Below are positions 40,621 through 53,720 of a stretch of 64,000 nucleotides of DNA, one piece after another (position 1 is the first letter of the stretch; the number at the start of each line of letters is the position of its first letter). The stretch covers positions 73,707,005 through 73,771,004 of the forward strand of contig NC_088300.1 of the NCBI RefSeq assembly GCF_032854445.1. The letters run 5' to 3'. The translations under genes were made by a program, and so were the position numbers. Source of the stretch: Liolophura sinensis (taxonomy: Eukaryota > Mollusca > Polyplacophora > Chitonida > Chitonidae). Below the pieces are notes generated by a model. It saw only the letters and a list, made by a program, of their open reading frames with translations. It had not been told where the DNA came from and did no database searches.

Positions 40621-42237
40621 AATTCAGAAATGTAGCCTACATTTCTTAACCGCCTGCATATTTATTTATAAATAGCAATACGATGGTGGTCAGTTTTATG
40701 GGTCGGAGCTACATTGAGTGCCGGCGTAAGACTACCGACCTTTAGCAAGAAACTAACATTCCGATATCTGATCCAAAGATTTTCACGGTAGATCTGTGTT
40801 TTGTGACCGGTGAAATAAGTTATTTAAATTAATCAACTTGCATGTAATTTCAAGACTGACATGGAATTCGGCCTTAATGATCTTTTAAAAGCTTTCTTCA
40901 TCTGAATTTTCTTTTTGTTGAAAATTCAAACTACAAGGTCAATTCTGGCGTAATAAATCACTGCCGAAACAGTCTTGATTTATTGAGGAATCTACCTACT
41001 CCGCCTAAAAAATATCTCTGCAATTTATAATACGGTGTCCTGACGTTTATACTGGCGAATCGTTCTTTAGTGTAACTCCCCTGAGGGCCTATTAACGAGC
41101 CATAAACCAAACTACATTTATGCCTTTAAACTCTTCAATGACTTACCACTTGTCATCATCCAGTTACGGGTTGTAGAAAACATGGACACCCGAATTAACA
41201 TCTGCTGTCTAAGCCAGACAACAGGTTGACGTTGTCTTAAGATGGGCTTTGCATATAAAATTCCATTGTTTTCAGATTTACTGTTTATTTTTAAAGGATA
41301 CCTTAAGTGTGATGTAAATGAAACAAAAAGCTGATGATGATTTTCATAGAAAACAGGCTGTAAAGAAATTAAAGAAAAACACAAGATATAAACTATTATG
41401 AGACTGAACAGTGTCATAATCGGCAAATTGTCACACGTAACCACTGACATGGGGCCTCGTGGCAATTTGTCTCGGAATTGTATTCTAACTGTTCATGCAA
41501 GTGCTTATACAAACAGCAAGGTTTAAGCAGAAATGGATAAAAACAAGTGAAGTGATGTTACTTGCAAGTTATTAGACGCCGCCGGTCTAAATTTATACGA
41601 AATGTCGTATTATCACCACATTAAACATAGGGCAACATTCAGTAACATTTTGTAAATGAATGAAAGACGTTGTGGACGGAGGCGGGAACGTTCCCGAGCT
41701 GCTGGCTTTAGGTCAGCTTCTGATCCAGTGAGCTGAGGATGGCGGCCAGCAAATGATGAATTGCCCTCTGTTAATTATGACTGTACTCTTCCTTGAAATA
41801 AGCTAGCGGCTTTCTGTACTGAGATTAATGGTGACGTAGTAATGTATGACTATGTCAGGTAGGTTTCACAGACTGGTCCTCAGGTAACCGGGCATTTCTC
41901 CAGACCTGTACTGTGATGTGTGAGGGCCTCTGTCAACTGGTCTCGCGTGAGTTGACCAGCCGGGACTGACAAATTTACATGTCAGTGGAATTAGTACTGA
42001 TCTCCCAAGACGCTATGTCATTTGTCACCTGGGACAGGTATGTGGTATTTCAACTACACCACATAGGTCTACTGGTGAGAGAAGCATGATCCAATAAGAC
42101 GACAGGCATTGTCTCTAGATGTACCGACAGAGATGGTCTTTAACAACGGGGGCAAAATGGCAAATATTTGGACAGGTCTGTGGTAGCCAGATAAAGACAG
42201 AAAAAATCTTTGGTCGTATTTCACAGAATATATGTAG
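40621..42237. other. No recognised gene
   Basis: The minus-strand frame at 41118-41465 (115 codons) has a hydrophobic N-terminal third but no recognised family. Towards 42.2 kb faint versions of the neighbouring 30-bp repeat unit appear. Confidence 0.5.
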
Positions 42238-42656
42238 TACAGAAATAATCCAATTTAGTTAGGTCTACAGGACAAAGATAACCTTAAGTCAGAGTTCCAT
42301 GACACAGATAATGTTTCAGCCAGGTTTCCAGGACAGAGATATCTCTACAGGACAGAAATAACATTTAGTCAACGTAGATATTTTAGTTAGGCCTATAGGA
42401 CAGAGATAAACTTTAGCTAGGTTTAAATATCTACAGGACAAAAGTAGTTTTAGCAAGGCCTGCAGGACAGAGATAATCTTTAGTTAGGATCACAGGACAG
42501 AGATAATATTTAGTTAGGATCACAGGACAGAGATAATATTCAGTGAGATGTAGAGGATAGAGATAATCTTCAGTGAGGTCTAGAGGACGAAGATAGAGTT
42601 CAGTGAGGTCTAGAGGACAGAGCTATTCTTCAGCGAGGTCTAGAGGACAAAGAAAT
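42238..42656 (+). repeat. 30-bp minisatellite, about 14 units
   Basis: Units approximate AGGACAGAGATAATCTTTAG followed by TTAGGATCAC or TGAGGTCTAG. The rightmost six or so are well preserved at a 30-bp period; units to the left are increasingly degraded with length changes. Confidence 0.85.
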
Positions 42657-42692
42657 GTTTTAAAAAGTTGATCTTCAGCCATGTCTGTAGCC

Positions 42693-42890
42693 AGAGCAGT
42701 GCTCTCATGTAAAATCTGCAGACAGTGATCTGATGTAAATCTGCAGACAGTGTTCTGATGTAAAATCTACAGACAGTGTTCTGATGTAAAATCTGCAGAC
42801 AGTGTCCTGGTGTAAAATCTGCAGACAGTGTTCTGATGTAAAATCTACAGACAGTGTTCTGATGTAAAATCTGCAGACAGTGTTCCAACG
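42693..42890 (+). repeat. 26-bp minisatellite, about 7 units
   Basis: CAGACAGTGTTCTGATGTAA followed by AATCTG recurs from 42719 (one unit 25 bp, the rest 26 bp). Because 26 is not a multiple of three, a single minus-strand frame passes through all three frames of the unit, which explains the two overlapping 85-87 codon frames here. Confidence 0.9.
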
Positions 42891-45800
42891 CAAACATTTC
42901 ATGGTATATGCAACTATTTCATGTGTAATGAATAAACTGTTTAACTTAATAAAATGAAAAAATTCCATACAACTATGTAATAAAATTCATCTTTGGAAAG
43001 ACCGAACGCTTTGTCAGCCTTGTGTAATATCCTGTCATGGATGATTCCCTGTGAAAAGAGCAACTTCTTCATCTCCTAGCCGCAGTTTCTCATCATTTCA
43101 GCAATTCCCTGTAACAGAGCGATCCCGTCTCACACAACAGTCCAATACGACATAGAAGTCCCTTGCATAATCGCGGCTACATTTTATAGAGTAGTGTCAT
43201 GTCGTTCAGGTGTCCAGTGCAGAAGAAGATTGTCGAGCCTGGTTTAGGTGTCTGTAAGGGACATCAAGAAATTTTGAAAGCGAACATTTACTGACCACGG
43301 TATGGTGAGAAGTAAATGGAAGGAGACGGAGTAGAACTCCTGAGTGTTGAAGTCTGCAGGAATGGCAGAGCATGAGTGTTTGCCTACACACGCTGATGGC
43401 AAGCTCCTGTTTGAGGGAGCGAGTACATGCAAACACTCTGGTATTAACATATGTCTTACTAAAGTCTATATACACTGCTATATAACAGGTCGGCTCTATG
43501 TCAGTATAGACAAACTTGTCACTCTGCACATCTTGGTTCTTGTTTAAAGTTAACGAAAATAATGCTTCAAGGGCTCTTTAGTGGGTTCCATTATTTGAGG
43601 ATGGAATGAACTCTCAACTCAGCCACAGTGGCTTTGGCTGAATGAAACCAGCGGCGGATCGCCGGCATGCTGTCCTAGACAAACGGCCTGTGTTTGTACT
43701 CAGGGCTACTTCACAGTGACCGGCGCTATATCCCCGAACCCTTAACCTAATAGGAATGTCAACAGACTGTAGACCAGGCTTGGTCCACAAGCTACCGGTA
43801 TATTCACACCAACCTTAACACAGGTAGAGTGAGGTATTGGTGAGAAGACGAACATCCATGGACTGTTCATGGGTGCTGTACAGCACCTTCGAGGAGAGTT
43901 TTGTCGTCGAAACTACCCGATATAAAAGACTACAGCATAGATACTAAAACCAGAGGAGTGAGGACAGTGTGACGCAAAGGATACCAAATCATTTAGTGAG
44001 GAGTTTGCATATACTTTGTTATATATCTTATTATTTAAATGTGCACATTGTAGATTTGATATATAGCGTATAGGTGGACAATTATAATCCCAATGACAAT
44101 CAGTTCTAGTTTCTGATCGATAATTGTCCATATCCTGCTGCCTTCACTGTTCAAAACGTTTTAATGGCACTTAGCAGTTGGACCGTTTAGGTTTCCTATG
44201 AAGGTCGTTGGAGATAACCAGAGAACATACATATTGTGCTCTCTCTGGTCGTCATGTGAGGAAGCTCAGAAGTTACTTGCTCTGCAGCGGTTTTTGGTTT
44301 CCTCCGGACTTTGTGTTTTTCTCCGGGAATTAAACTCATATTAGTAAAACATTCTTGCGTATGACAAAATAGTTATTCTTGGGTAAACACAGGCAAATAA
44401 TCGCATTGGGAAACCTTTCATACCAACAAACTCGTGGACAAATATGGTAACATTTACCTGAATGATACAATATCAAAATCTGTGCTCAAAAACTGTTTGA
44501 AAGCATAATTCTACAACAGCTCCGTTTCGACAGAATCAGCCTTGTTGCATAAGTGGGTGTAAAGGACTAGATTATGATATGTAATGTTGATAATGCATCT
44601 ATAAAAGCAGATAAAGTAATGTTATCACTGAAAAAAAATGTCAGATCTAAGCGCCAATTCCAGCATTTGTATACCACTTGTAAACCATGAATGAGCGTTC
44701 AAGTTGATAAATGCACATATCAGTCCAGAAGACGATCTGCACTTGTCCAACTAGTAAGTCCAATAACGAAATAATCGCTTTGCTCTTGTACATGTCCTAC
44801 TTCTGTTGGAGATGTATCTCTTCTCCGTGCCGGGTTTACTTGCGCCATGTCCCACGGGGGGAGTGGTAGCTCCGGATTAATTACAAGGTAAACACACCTA
44901 TAATAATTCAGGTACAGACTTTAGCCGAGGGTTAGGCCGTGGCCAAACATGCCCAAGCCCTTCTGGACGTGAAACGTCCCGGGTAATTACACACTGATCA
45001 TAGCCTATTAGCTTCACTCAACTGTGCAAGGAGTCAAAATTCTAACCTCCACAATGCCCCGGACAAAGCAGTCAACTGCTTCTGGTTTACAGGCATTAAC
45101 ATTGTCAGAATATACGACAATAAGCGGTAAACAAGCAACGTTATACATGTGTGAAAACTGCAAAGCGTACATGAGCCGGGATTGGGGTTTGAAACGTAAT
45201 GCGAGCGGAATACGTACAACAATGTCATAGGTGGGCATTTCGGGGTCCCATGCCTCGTCAAACATCCGGCATTTGAAAGAAAGGTGAATCTGGGGTTAGA
45301 GGTCATACAGGCGTAAAGTTCGTTCAGTAAACTCATTGGCCGAATGGCTGGAGACCGGTGAAATAACAAGATCTTGAAATCAGATCGGATCCCGGCGAGA
45401 AAATTTCTTTGCTAAGAGTGACTTGAAACCCTGTAAAGTTGAGTGTCGCCGGTAAGTGCCAACTGCCTTCTCGTTCTTAGTTTTCATGAATGGGACTTTT
45501 CTGGTAAATTTGCAGTTTTTCTGTGAAACGGGAATTTCTAGCCCCATGCCATGCATCATTTTAGTCACTTACCTAATAAATTATAAACAGTGTACAAAGT
45601 TCAGATATAAGTTGTAGCCGGTGTCTTCATTTCGGAACCTGAGATACAACTGTCACATTTTAAATTAGAACTTTATAAGCATTTATAAAAAAATGAATAG
45701 ACATTCTTCAAGAGATACTTTCTATATCAAATTACCACATGTTTCTTACACGCATGCAAGGACGTTCAACTGTCTATGTACTAAATGCCTTCTTTTGAGT

Positions 45801-45913
45801 GACAGACATATAGACTCGCTGAACCTATGCCAAGACATTGGTCTGGTGAAACAGTCTGGATTTAGAAACATAATGCAACGGTCTGGCCCTATCTTATGTC
45901 ATAACACTGAAAC
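42891..45913. other. No recognised gene
   Basis: Overlapping frames on both strands at 43206-43547 and 45014-45369 (up to 111 codons) have no recognised domain. Confidence 0.5.
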
Positions 45914-46112
45914 ATGATGGCCTCTCACCAGTGTGGTCGCTGTAAGTTCAGTTCCATTTAATGTTGGATTTGGCAGTAACCTGCGGATGGTCGAGGGATC
46001 AATCTGGGTTCTGCCCGGTTTTCTCCCACCATAACGTTGGGTACAGTGGTATATATGAAATTTTCTTGAGTACGGCGTAAAACGTCAATCAAATAAATAC
46101 AAAACAAATTAC
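45914..46112 (+). mobile_element. tRNA-type SINE, old diverged copy
   Basis: The copy begins within the tRNA-like head (CCTCTCACCAGTGTGGTCGC, then a damaged box B), contains CCTGCGGATGGTCGAGG and the 3' core CTTGAGTACGGCGTAAAACG, and ends CAATCAAATAAATAC. Many substitutions and no evident target-site duplication suggest an old insertion. Confidence 0.85.
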
Positions 46113-49100
46113 TTAATATCCCTCCATGTAAGTTGAATTAGACTTTTAGGAACTTGAACAACGTTACATAAACCTAACCCTTCTTCAAAAGTCTTGAAAA
46201 TGTATTTCCGCAACAAAATGAAGATAATTAACTTTTCCAAGCACACATAAAGTATACGCTATACATACAATTTTTAATATTGCAATTAGGAATGCATTCT
46301 ATCACTTCAGGATCCATCGAAAAGTGTTTATTTATCCGGTTGGGATCATATAAATACATTTGTACATAATTAATTTCTTTTGCTGTACACTTTGTCACAT
46401 TGGATAAATCTTTTGGAAAACAACACTAGACTGTGAACAATTCCACGTGACTGGCTTACTCTTTGTTATGCAGAAGTGAGAGATATTGCGTGCTCGGGAT
46501 ATTTCTGGGCGAAGGGCAGGGTATGGTTATGCGTGTTTATGTTTTAAAGAGCACAGGAACATATTACTGAAGGCCACTTATTTCCTAATGTGCAACAGAA
46601 CAGATTGAAATGTTACCCGAGTAAACGCTCCCATCTGGGTGACGTGAATGCGATGAATTTGACTTGATGTGTTAGTCGCTGAGAGCTGTGCCGGAGGGCT
46701 GCTGGGAGACTTGATCCCTACACAGTGTGTACGTATTGCCAACACACAGACCAGAAAACATAACACCCCTTGTCTCAAAGCTTTAAGGCAATAGGTAAAC
46801 AGGTTCATGTGTTAAGTGTGCTTAGCTTCAGACCTACATGGTTAAACTCACAGTAGGCAACACCTCAATGGGTGATGTATCAGCACATACGCTATACATC
46901 TGGGTCTGCCCACATCTTGTGGCTAGACGGGGGATTGGAAACTCTCGCCGGTGATACACCTTCTCCGATTGTTCTTCACCTACATCTGGTATATGGCTCA
47001 ACAAGGCTCGAGTGATTCGAGATGACTTTTTAAAAAGAGCTTCCCGAACTTGCTTCTGTACAGCGACCCCATCAGATGAACATCGCAGGGGGTGATCCAA
47101 AGCCGACATATGTAAGTTTGTGACGGTTCTCCGTTGCTGACGCCGGAAGCGTCCAGTTTGCCATTTTGCTCTTGACGCTCCTTGACGTCCAGGGACGTTT
47201 CCGCAACGTGCTTGGACACTTTGCAGAATTAGGTCAGATCATGCCTATACACCTACTTACAGGGTTGTCAGTTCTGAATGAATTTGTATCCGTGCTTCCC
47301 ATTATTTACCCATGGCTACTTGTAAATTGACCGATAAAAAAGATAAACCATTCCACTCTCGGTCCATGTGGACACCAGCGGGGGAATGACCTGTACTAAA
47401 GCTACCGGGGGAAATCAGCACGACCAAATGTAACAAAGACAGGCATAGCTCCAAGCTTACTAAGTTACACAAGCCCTGATATCCGATAATGACTTGCCCT
47501 GACGAAGTTTCCTGTTGGCTTGATACACTGTAGTCAATTATTGTACACATATGGTTGTTTGAGGTCATTAAAAAAGGAAGTTAGGTGAACATTCGAGATA
47601 TAGTGCTTAATTCTCGAAATCCCAGCTTGTCAGGTTCAGTACGGTGCGATATGTAAGACGACACTAGAGTGGAGAACTGTCCCCTCCAAAACCTATTCCA
47701 GATCACATTTGGTGCGACTGAATCCTCCATTCGCTATTAGACAACATTCATATCAATTCAAGGCTCCAAGACGCTTTTAAAAAGTACCCTGCAATTATCT
47801 GAGAATCAATTAACAGATGTTCTAACAAATTTCGATTTAAGCAATAAACTTTTACCTATAAATTTCCATTTCAATGATAAATGTTTATTAGGACACATGC
47901 GGTAAAGTAATTAATAAAAAATACTGTATAAAATGCTCTACAAATAATTAAGCTTAAAGTTCAAATTTTCCATCAAATGTGTTCAACATTTACACTACTC
48001 CGGCCACATATATGTTATAACCCTTCACGAATCTTACCGGCTAATCATCAGATAAACACACCAGCTAAAAATAACTTGAACCTGAAAATGAACATAGACG
48101 CTCTATGCTCTCAATTAACAAAGTAATGCTGTCTTAACGTATACATATATACAAGAAATGGGATTGGCATCTGGATTTTTTACCCCAGATGCAGAAAATT
48201 CCAAACCGTTTGACAAAAAGTGTCAAGTAACAGCTTGGCCCTGGGAAGATATTTATGAAACCAGTTAACGTTATATAAAAGTAAAATAAGAAATAGGTGA
48301 TCATGTGTTCTATATTCTATACATCTGAGATTATTAATTGTTATTAATTGTTCGGCTGATATCTCCATGTCAAAAAATAATCAAAGGATGATCAAAAAAT
48401 TGTGATGTAAGCATTTCCGGCTCTAGACTCATCAATGTTGTTGTTGTGTTCATCAACGCCACAGGGGTTTGGGTTAATGATAAATAAAAAGAAAAATTAA
48501 TATCACAAAAACTGCTTCAGTCGTTTTTGTCAAACAAAATGATGTATCACCAGAGATTTCTTATAAAGCTTAATGGGTTGCAGTATGGCTTCTTCTGATT
48601 TGACTAAATACATCACATGTCTTGAGCGAGCACGTGTGGATCCCTAACAGTCGGGAAAGCATAACCTTAATTGACTTTTGATGAAGTGATTGAGGTGATC
48701 AGCAATGTCACTCACCCACTCGTGAAGATTGATATTAATCCATGCATTCTTTGATCAGTTCTCATTAAGGGCTTATTCTTAAGTTCCTATATTCTACGAT
48801 CAATTGCTATTCCATTGGTTACTTCTCCAACGCATTGATCAGCTAATGCATTTTTGCTTTGTTCAGATAAAGGAGAAATTCTATAATTTATACCCTCAGT
48901 GATCAATAAAACATATTTCCATTCACCACTTTCTCGATCTATCGGTCCGCCATAACATTCTTGCTTTAGTTTCAATTAAAACGTCTTAATAAATTCATAT
49001 ATTCAAACATCTAGCCGTAGTTCAACTAATCAGTTCATGTATACTAAAGAGACTTTCAGGAAAGGCTTTTTCCTGTTCCACTTCCATACATCTGTAAATG

Positions 49101-50304
49101 TTTGTTGGCATATATTGAATAGCGCATTAAGGAATGTTTCGCCGGTTTGCTTTTGTACTTTATTGTACTATGTAACAGCTTATCAGTCTAATTATAACCG
49201 ATTACAGTCAGGAAAAAAAGTAAATGTTTTGAATGGAAATAAAGATTTCATCAAACTTCGACTTGGTACCTTGTGAAAAGTTTGAGCGAGTTAGCATTCT
49301 TTTTTGTGAAGGGGGACATTTGTGGAGGAAGAATTGTGTGTAGTTATGGCATAGTCCGGGGACCACACAGGCAGATGAGAGGGAGGCTCTGTGGGGTAAG
49401 ACAATGTCATCTGGTGACTCGTACTGGAACTATGGTAATACAAAACAGACCTGCTATACCTGGTATAGCCGGTACCTGCATTGTGTAACCCCATATTCAC
49501 CGTAAACTCCCTATGTGCTGGCAAAACCTTTAGCCCTAATTTACATATTAAACACATAAATACCGACACCACAAACATTAGTCAACGCTGGCCCAGATTT
49601 CTCCTCGACAGGTAATTTTAACACAGGTGTTTGTTGTACTATCTGGCCCTGTTCCATACAGATCCGATTCGTATAGGACGGGAATAGAAAGCGGTTCCGA
49701 CGAGGCGAAGAAAAAGCTGTTTGCCTGTTTTTGTACAACACGTGTGTTTTATGGCTAACTTCATAGAGAACGGAATCATAACGTTGTGCCAACACAATAG
49801 ACGCCGGCCGATGCATCACTGTTGTGGATTTGACATACGTGGAAGTAATGTCTAAGGAGTGAGATGGCGGCAGAGGTTAAGTTGAGTGTTCTCCGGTGGT
49901 ATTTCCAGTTAAGTAACATACACAACCCCACAGAGGAGACATAAAGGATAAACGGGTACCCTAAATATAAGAAAAATATGTATATAAATATGTCTTATAA
50001 TTCCAGAATTTTCTTGTAGCACCTTTAACATAAACACACTTATCTTAAAATTCACGGAACATAATGCTACAACACATTGGCCATTGTACAATACCCAATT
50101 CAACAGAATGTCGGTCTATTACGTAGGCAGCAATACAAACATTGGTGAGATACACTGTGGATGACAGCCCAGCAAAAGAGCGCAGAGAATTGGGAATTGT
50201 TGTCAGGATGTCACAGAATGTTCTGGTTAAAAGATTAATGGTAAAGGGGACTTTCCAGTGACCATTAAAAGAATTAAACAGTTTAGAAGAAGAGAAAATA
50301 GAAC
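46113..50304. other. No recognised gene
   Basis: About 4.2 kb with short frames only. Two overlapping minus-strand frames at 46834-47219 precede a good donor-like GTGAGT but neither resembles a known protein, so no exon is called. Confidence 0.5.
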
Positions 50305-50760
50305 AGAATGCAAGGTTTGATATATAGTGAAAACTTGTGCGGATGTTATAAGATGTATTGTGAATTAAAAACAATATACTCAGGATACAAGTTTTTATGT
50401 GAAGTTAAATTAGTGGATGTTGAGTATAAGGTTTATTGTCAACTAAACACAGGCTCCATGTAAACTAAAAACGACACGAGGGTGATTTGAAGCTTAAATT
50501 TAAACTGCAAAAGCACAGAAGATATAGGGTTTAATGTACACTTAATATCATGCACGGATGATATAAGGTTTAATGTACACTTAGTACCATTCACAGAAAT
50601 TATAAGGTTTAATGTACACTTAATACTATTCACGGAAGATATCTGGTTTAATGTACACTTAACACCATTCAATGAAGATATAAGGTTTAATGTACTCTTA
50701 ATACCATCCAAGGAAGATAACAACTTAAAACATTGCTACAAAAATAGGAATAATGTAAAC
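50305..50760 (+). repeat. 39-bp minisatellite with decayed edges
   Basis: The best units (about 50,525-50,720) read AAGGTTTAATGTACACTTAA, then TACCATTCACGGAAGATAT, at a 39-bp period, about five copies. Decayed copies extend left to about 50,305. Since 39 is a multiple of three, the minus strand shows a 13-residue repeat (50439-50723) that is not evidence of a gene. Confidence 0.85.
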
Positions 50761-51215
50761 TGAACAAAATCTAAAAAATTAAAACAATTCAAGGAAGATA
50801 AATTCATAATAATATAAGCTATAGTGTAAATTTTTTTAAAAATTCCAGAAGAGTGTGTAAACTGAAAACATTGGGGATAGCATAGAAAATTTATTGTAAA
50901 ATTAAAACGGTGGACAAGGACACAGAATTTAATGTAAACTTAATACAGTGGGTGGGAACAGAGGATTTAATGTAAACGTAATACAGTGGGTGGGAACAGA
51001 GGATTTAATGTAAACTTAATACAGTGGGTGGGAACAGAGGATTTAACGTAAACTTAATGCAGTGGGTGGGAACAGAGGATTTAATGTAAACTTAATACAG
51101 TGGGTGGGAACAGAGGATTTAATGTAAACTGTAAACAGTGGGTTGGGAGAGCGTATTCAATATAAACCGAAAACAGTGGGTTGGGATAGCGTATTCAATA
51201 TAAACCGAAAAAACT
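50761..51215 (+). repeat. 38-bp minisatellite, related to the 39-bp array
   Basis: Units read GAGGATTTAATGTAAACTTA followed by ATACAGTGGGTGGGAACA at a 38-bp period, about five near-identical copies from 50,920. Two variants with GTATTCAATATAAACCGAAA follow, and weaker units precede them. The shared TTTAATGTA.ACTTAATAC block indicates common origin with the 39-bp units to the left. Confidence 0.88.
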
Positions 51216-51244
51216 TGCACAAAAGATATAAAACGAAAGCTCTT

Positions 51245-51590
51245 TTGGTGAGCACTGGACCACTGACCGGCAGACCGACTGACTGACCCAAACGCCGGCA
51301 GACTGACCAACCTACTGGCTTGCTAACGCACTGATTCACTGATTGTCTGACTGACGGCTTAACAGATTTGCTTGATCAATTGACTGATTTGTTGACCTAC
51401 TAGCTGAGTGAATTATTGATTTGCTCACTGACTGAGGGGCTGACTGACTGAGGGGCTGACTGGGTGAGAGGCTGACTGATTGAAGGCCTGACTGACTGAT
51501 TTGCTGGTTGACTGACTGGCTGACTTACTGGGGGCTGAGTGATCAGCCGAGTGACCGATCGATTTTACTGATTGACTGGCTAATGGGTTC
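51245..51590 (+). repeat. Degenerate GACT/ACTG tetranucleotide tract
   Basis: Dense imperfect repeats of GACT and ACTG, including a doubled GACTGACTGAGGGGCT block. The reading frame at 51508-51759 starts inside it and is not considered coding. Confidence 0.85.
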
Positions 51591-51959
51591 ATTAAACGTG
51601 TATTCCCTCACACCTATGTACATAAGTGGAGTAGTTGCTGGTCTGGTTTGCGTTTTAGCGTTTAGTTTTTTGTCATTAGTCAGCCGTCCCCATTACAGCA
51701 TCTGGCTGTATGTGAGGACATTGACGGCCCTGTGGGGCGCTAACTGTCACGACCTCTAACCATCGATCACAACCTCTCACAAATATTATCCGACTTATGT
51801 CCCTGCCTAGCTAATTTACTCTGATTGATCTAACAGTCTAATCAAGGATTAACACAAAAACGAAGTTTTTTTTCCCAAGATGATGGATACGCACCCATTG
51901 TTTTTCACCCGGAGCTAGGATGTTAGTGTTCTCTCTTCTCTGGTAAATGGCATCTAGTA
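51591..51959. other. No recognised gene
   Basis: A short stretch between two repeat blocks; nothing recognised. Confidence 0.5.
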
Positions 51960-52081
51960 TATTACTCATAAGTACAAGTATATATAATCATCGTGCAAAC
52001 CTCAAGCAACCACACAGGTATATTACTCATAAGTACAAGTATATATAATCATCGTGCAAACCTCAAGCAACCACACAGGTA
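51960..52081 (+). repeat. Perfect 61-bp tandem duplication
   Basis: TATTACTCATAAGTACAAGT at 51960 and again at 52021 opens two 61-bp copies that are identical throughout, ending ACCACACAGGTA. Perfect identity implies a very recent duplication or an assembly artefact. It is unrelated in sequence to the 61-bp array at 29.9 kb. Confidence 0.97.
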
Positions 52082-52287
52082 TCTGTCAGACTGTAACTCG
52101 ATTAGCAAATAACAACTCTGCTTTCACTGATCCAATACTGACCCAGTTAAAAAATCTACCCCCAAAATTACTGAAAAAAATATTTTCCCCTTAAGATAAT
52201 TTCAACTGGAGCAGATTGGAAAATGAAGGTCTCCACACAAATGACTCTTAAACCATGCCAGAATTATTTGTATTCACCATTTATTCA

Positions 52288-52430
52288 TACTCAACCAAAT
52301 AATACTGTATCGTAACAAACATATACTCAACCAAATAACACTGTATCCTAACCAACAAATACTCAACCAAATCACACTGGGATAATTTAACTGTATCGTA
52401 ACAAAGAAATGCTTAACAAATCACTCAATC
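52288..52430 (+). repeat. 35-36-bp tandem repeat, about 3.5 units
   Basis: ATACTCAACCAAATAACACT followed by GTATCCTAACCAACAA recurs at 52288, 52323 and 52359, with a decayed fourth unit. Confidence 0.85.
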
Positions 52431-53534
52431 AGTGTTTTTGTGTAGTGGCTAATGTTGCGCTCTTTTATTTGTACTGTTGATGTTTCGGGTACAGACATTT
52501 CAGGAATTATGTGAAATATACAAAGCTGCGCAGATCATATTTAAAAAGGACACACTGAAAATTTTCTTCATGCATGCAATAAGAGTGATAATTAGTGAGA
52601 CTTGTTATTCCGCTATGATTGCTGTAAGTTTACGTTCGTAAACACAGTGCACATATCTAGTCTTACCGTCATCATTCTCCAAAACACCTGAGATACGTAC
52701 TAAAGCAAATACCAGGATATTGCATATCCGCCACGGGTCAAAAGATCAGTGGGTCGTGTCATTTTTGTAATGTTTATCTTTCTGCTTTTATCTGATATAC
52801 GGTCATCGTGGGTGTCTCTTGGAAAAGTAAACTTTTCTTTTAAAAATGTTATTTAAAGAGTATTATTTGTTTTCAGGATTACATTTTTCAGACAACTTTG
52901 ATGGAGCACGTCTTAGAACTGAGATAATATAACTGTGATTTGAGCTGGAGGACGATGTATGTATATACAGTAATGCAGTGTAATGTGTTCTGCTATCCTA
53001 CATCACATCAGTCTATTGTTCATTAAGGCTAGTCGTTTCTCTACCCAGAACCGGCCTGAACTACAACCAACATTGTTTGCTAAACCAAAACCAACCCACA
53101 CTCTAACCAAACCCAAATGTTTCTCTAACCAACCCAATAGTTCATCAAACCAGTCGATACCCAGTCGATAACCAAAGCAACTGTTGTTCAAATCAAACGT
53201 AAGGTTGTTATAATTAAACTAATGCTTACTATTACCAAAAGCCGAGGTGATGGTTCAATCCCAGCTTTGGACAAGCCATTTTCCACAATTTGTTGCCTTC
53301 AGTACTGTTCTAGGTAGCAATAAAGCGATCGACAGTGCTCGCAGGACTATTGAGTGGTCTTTTGGTATACGACTTCACACTACCGTTCTTTAGTTTCACA
53401 ATGAGTATAATTCTCTTGTAAGTAAAGATAGACAGAGCGGCCAGAATCTCTGGCACTCTCATGATTGTGTTTAAATTCCCTTATGCCGGGATAGGAGCTG
53501 TGTATTCATCGGGTAGTATTAGATCATCACATTA
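52431..53534. other. No recognised gene
   Basis: Nothing recognised apart from a short AACCAAACCCA-rich stretch near 53,060-53,180 that looks like low-complexity sequence. Confidence 0.5.
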
Positions 53535-53720
53535 GATGTATGAACAGCTGCAATCAAAGCGCAAAGTACGTGATATACATTCTTATTTCTTTGGTAGTTT
53601 GTGTTAAAGGGCGTTTTGAAAATTAGAAACTTGCTAGTATTGACCCGGAAGGCATCTATGAAGGTCCGTTTTGGTTGACGGCTTGTATACGAATGTCTCT
53701 TTCAACGCATGCATGCATGG
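53535..53720 (+). repeat. Unclassified dispersed repeat, copy 6
   Basis: Contains CAGCTGCAATCAAAGCGCAA, TTTGGTAGTTTGTGTTAAAG, TATTGACCCGGAAGG and GTTTTGGTTGACGGCTTGTA. The last two blocks match the minus strand of copy 5 near 40.3 kb. The middle of the element present in copies 4 and 5 appears deleted here. Confidence 0.6.

Noticed and set aside
46834-47219. Two overlapping minus-strand frames followed by a donor-like GTGAGT
   Set aside because: The two frames differ in phase, neither resembles a known protein, and no matching acceptor or neighbouring exon was found.
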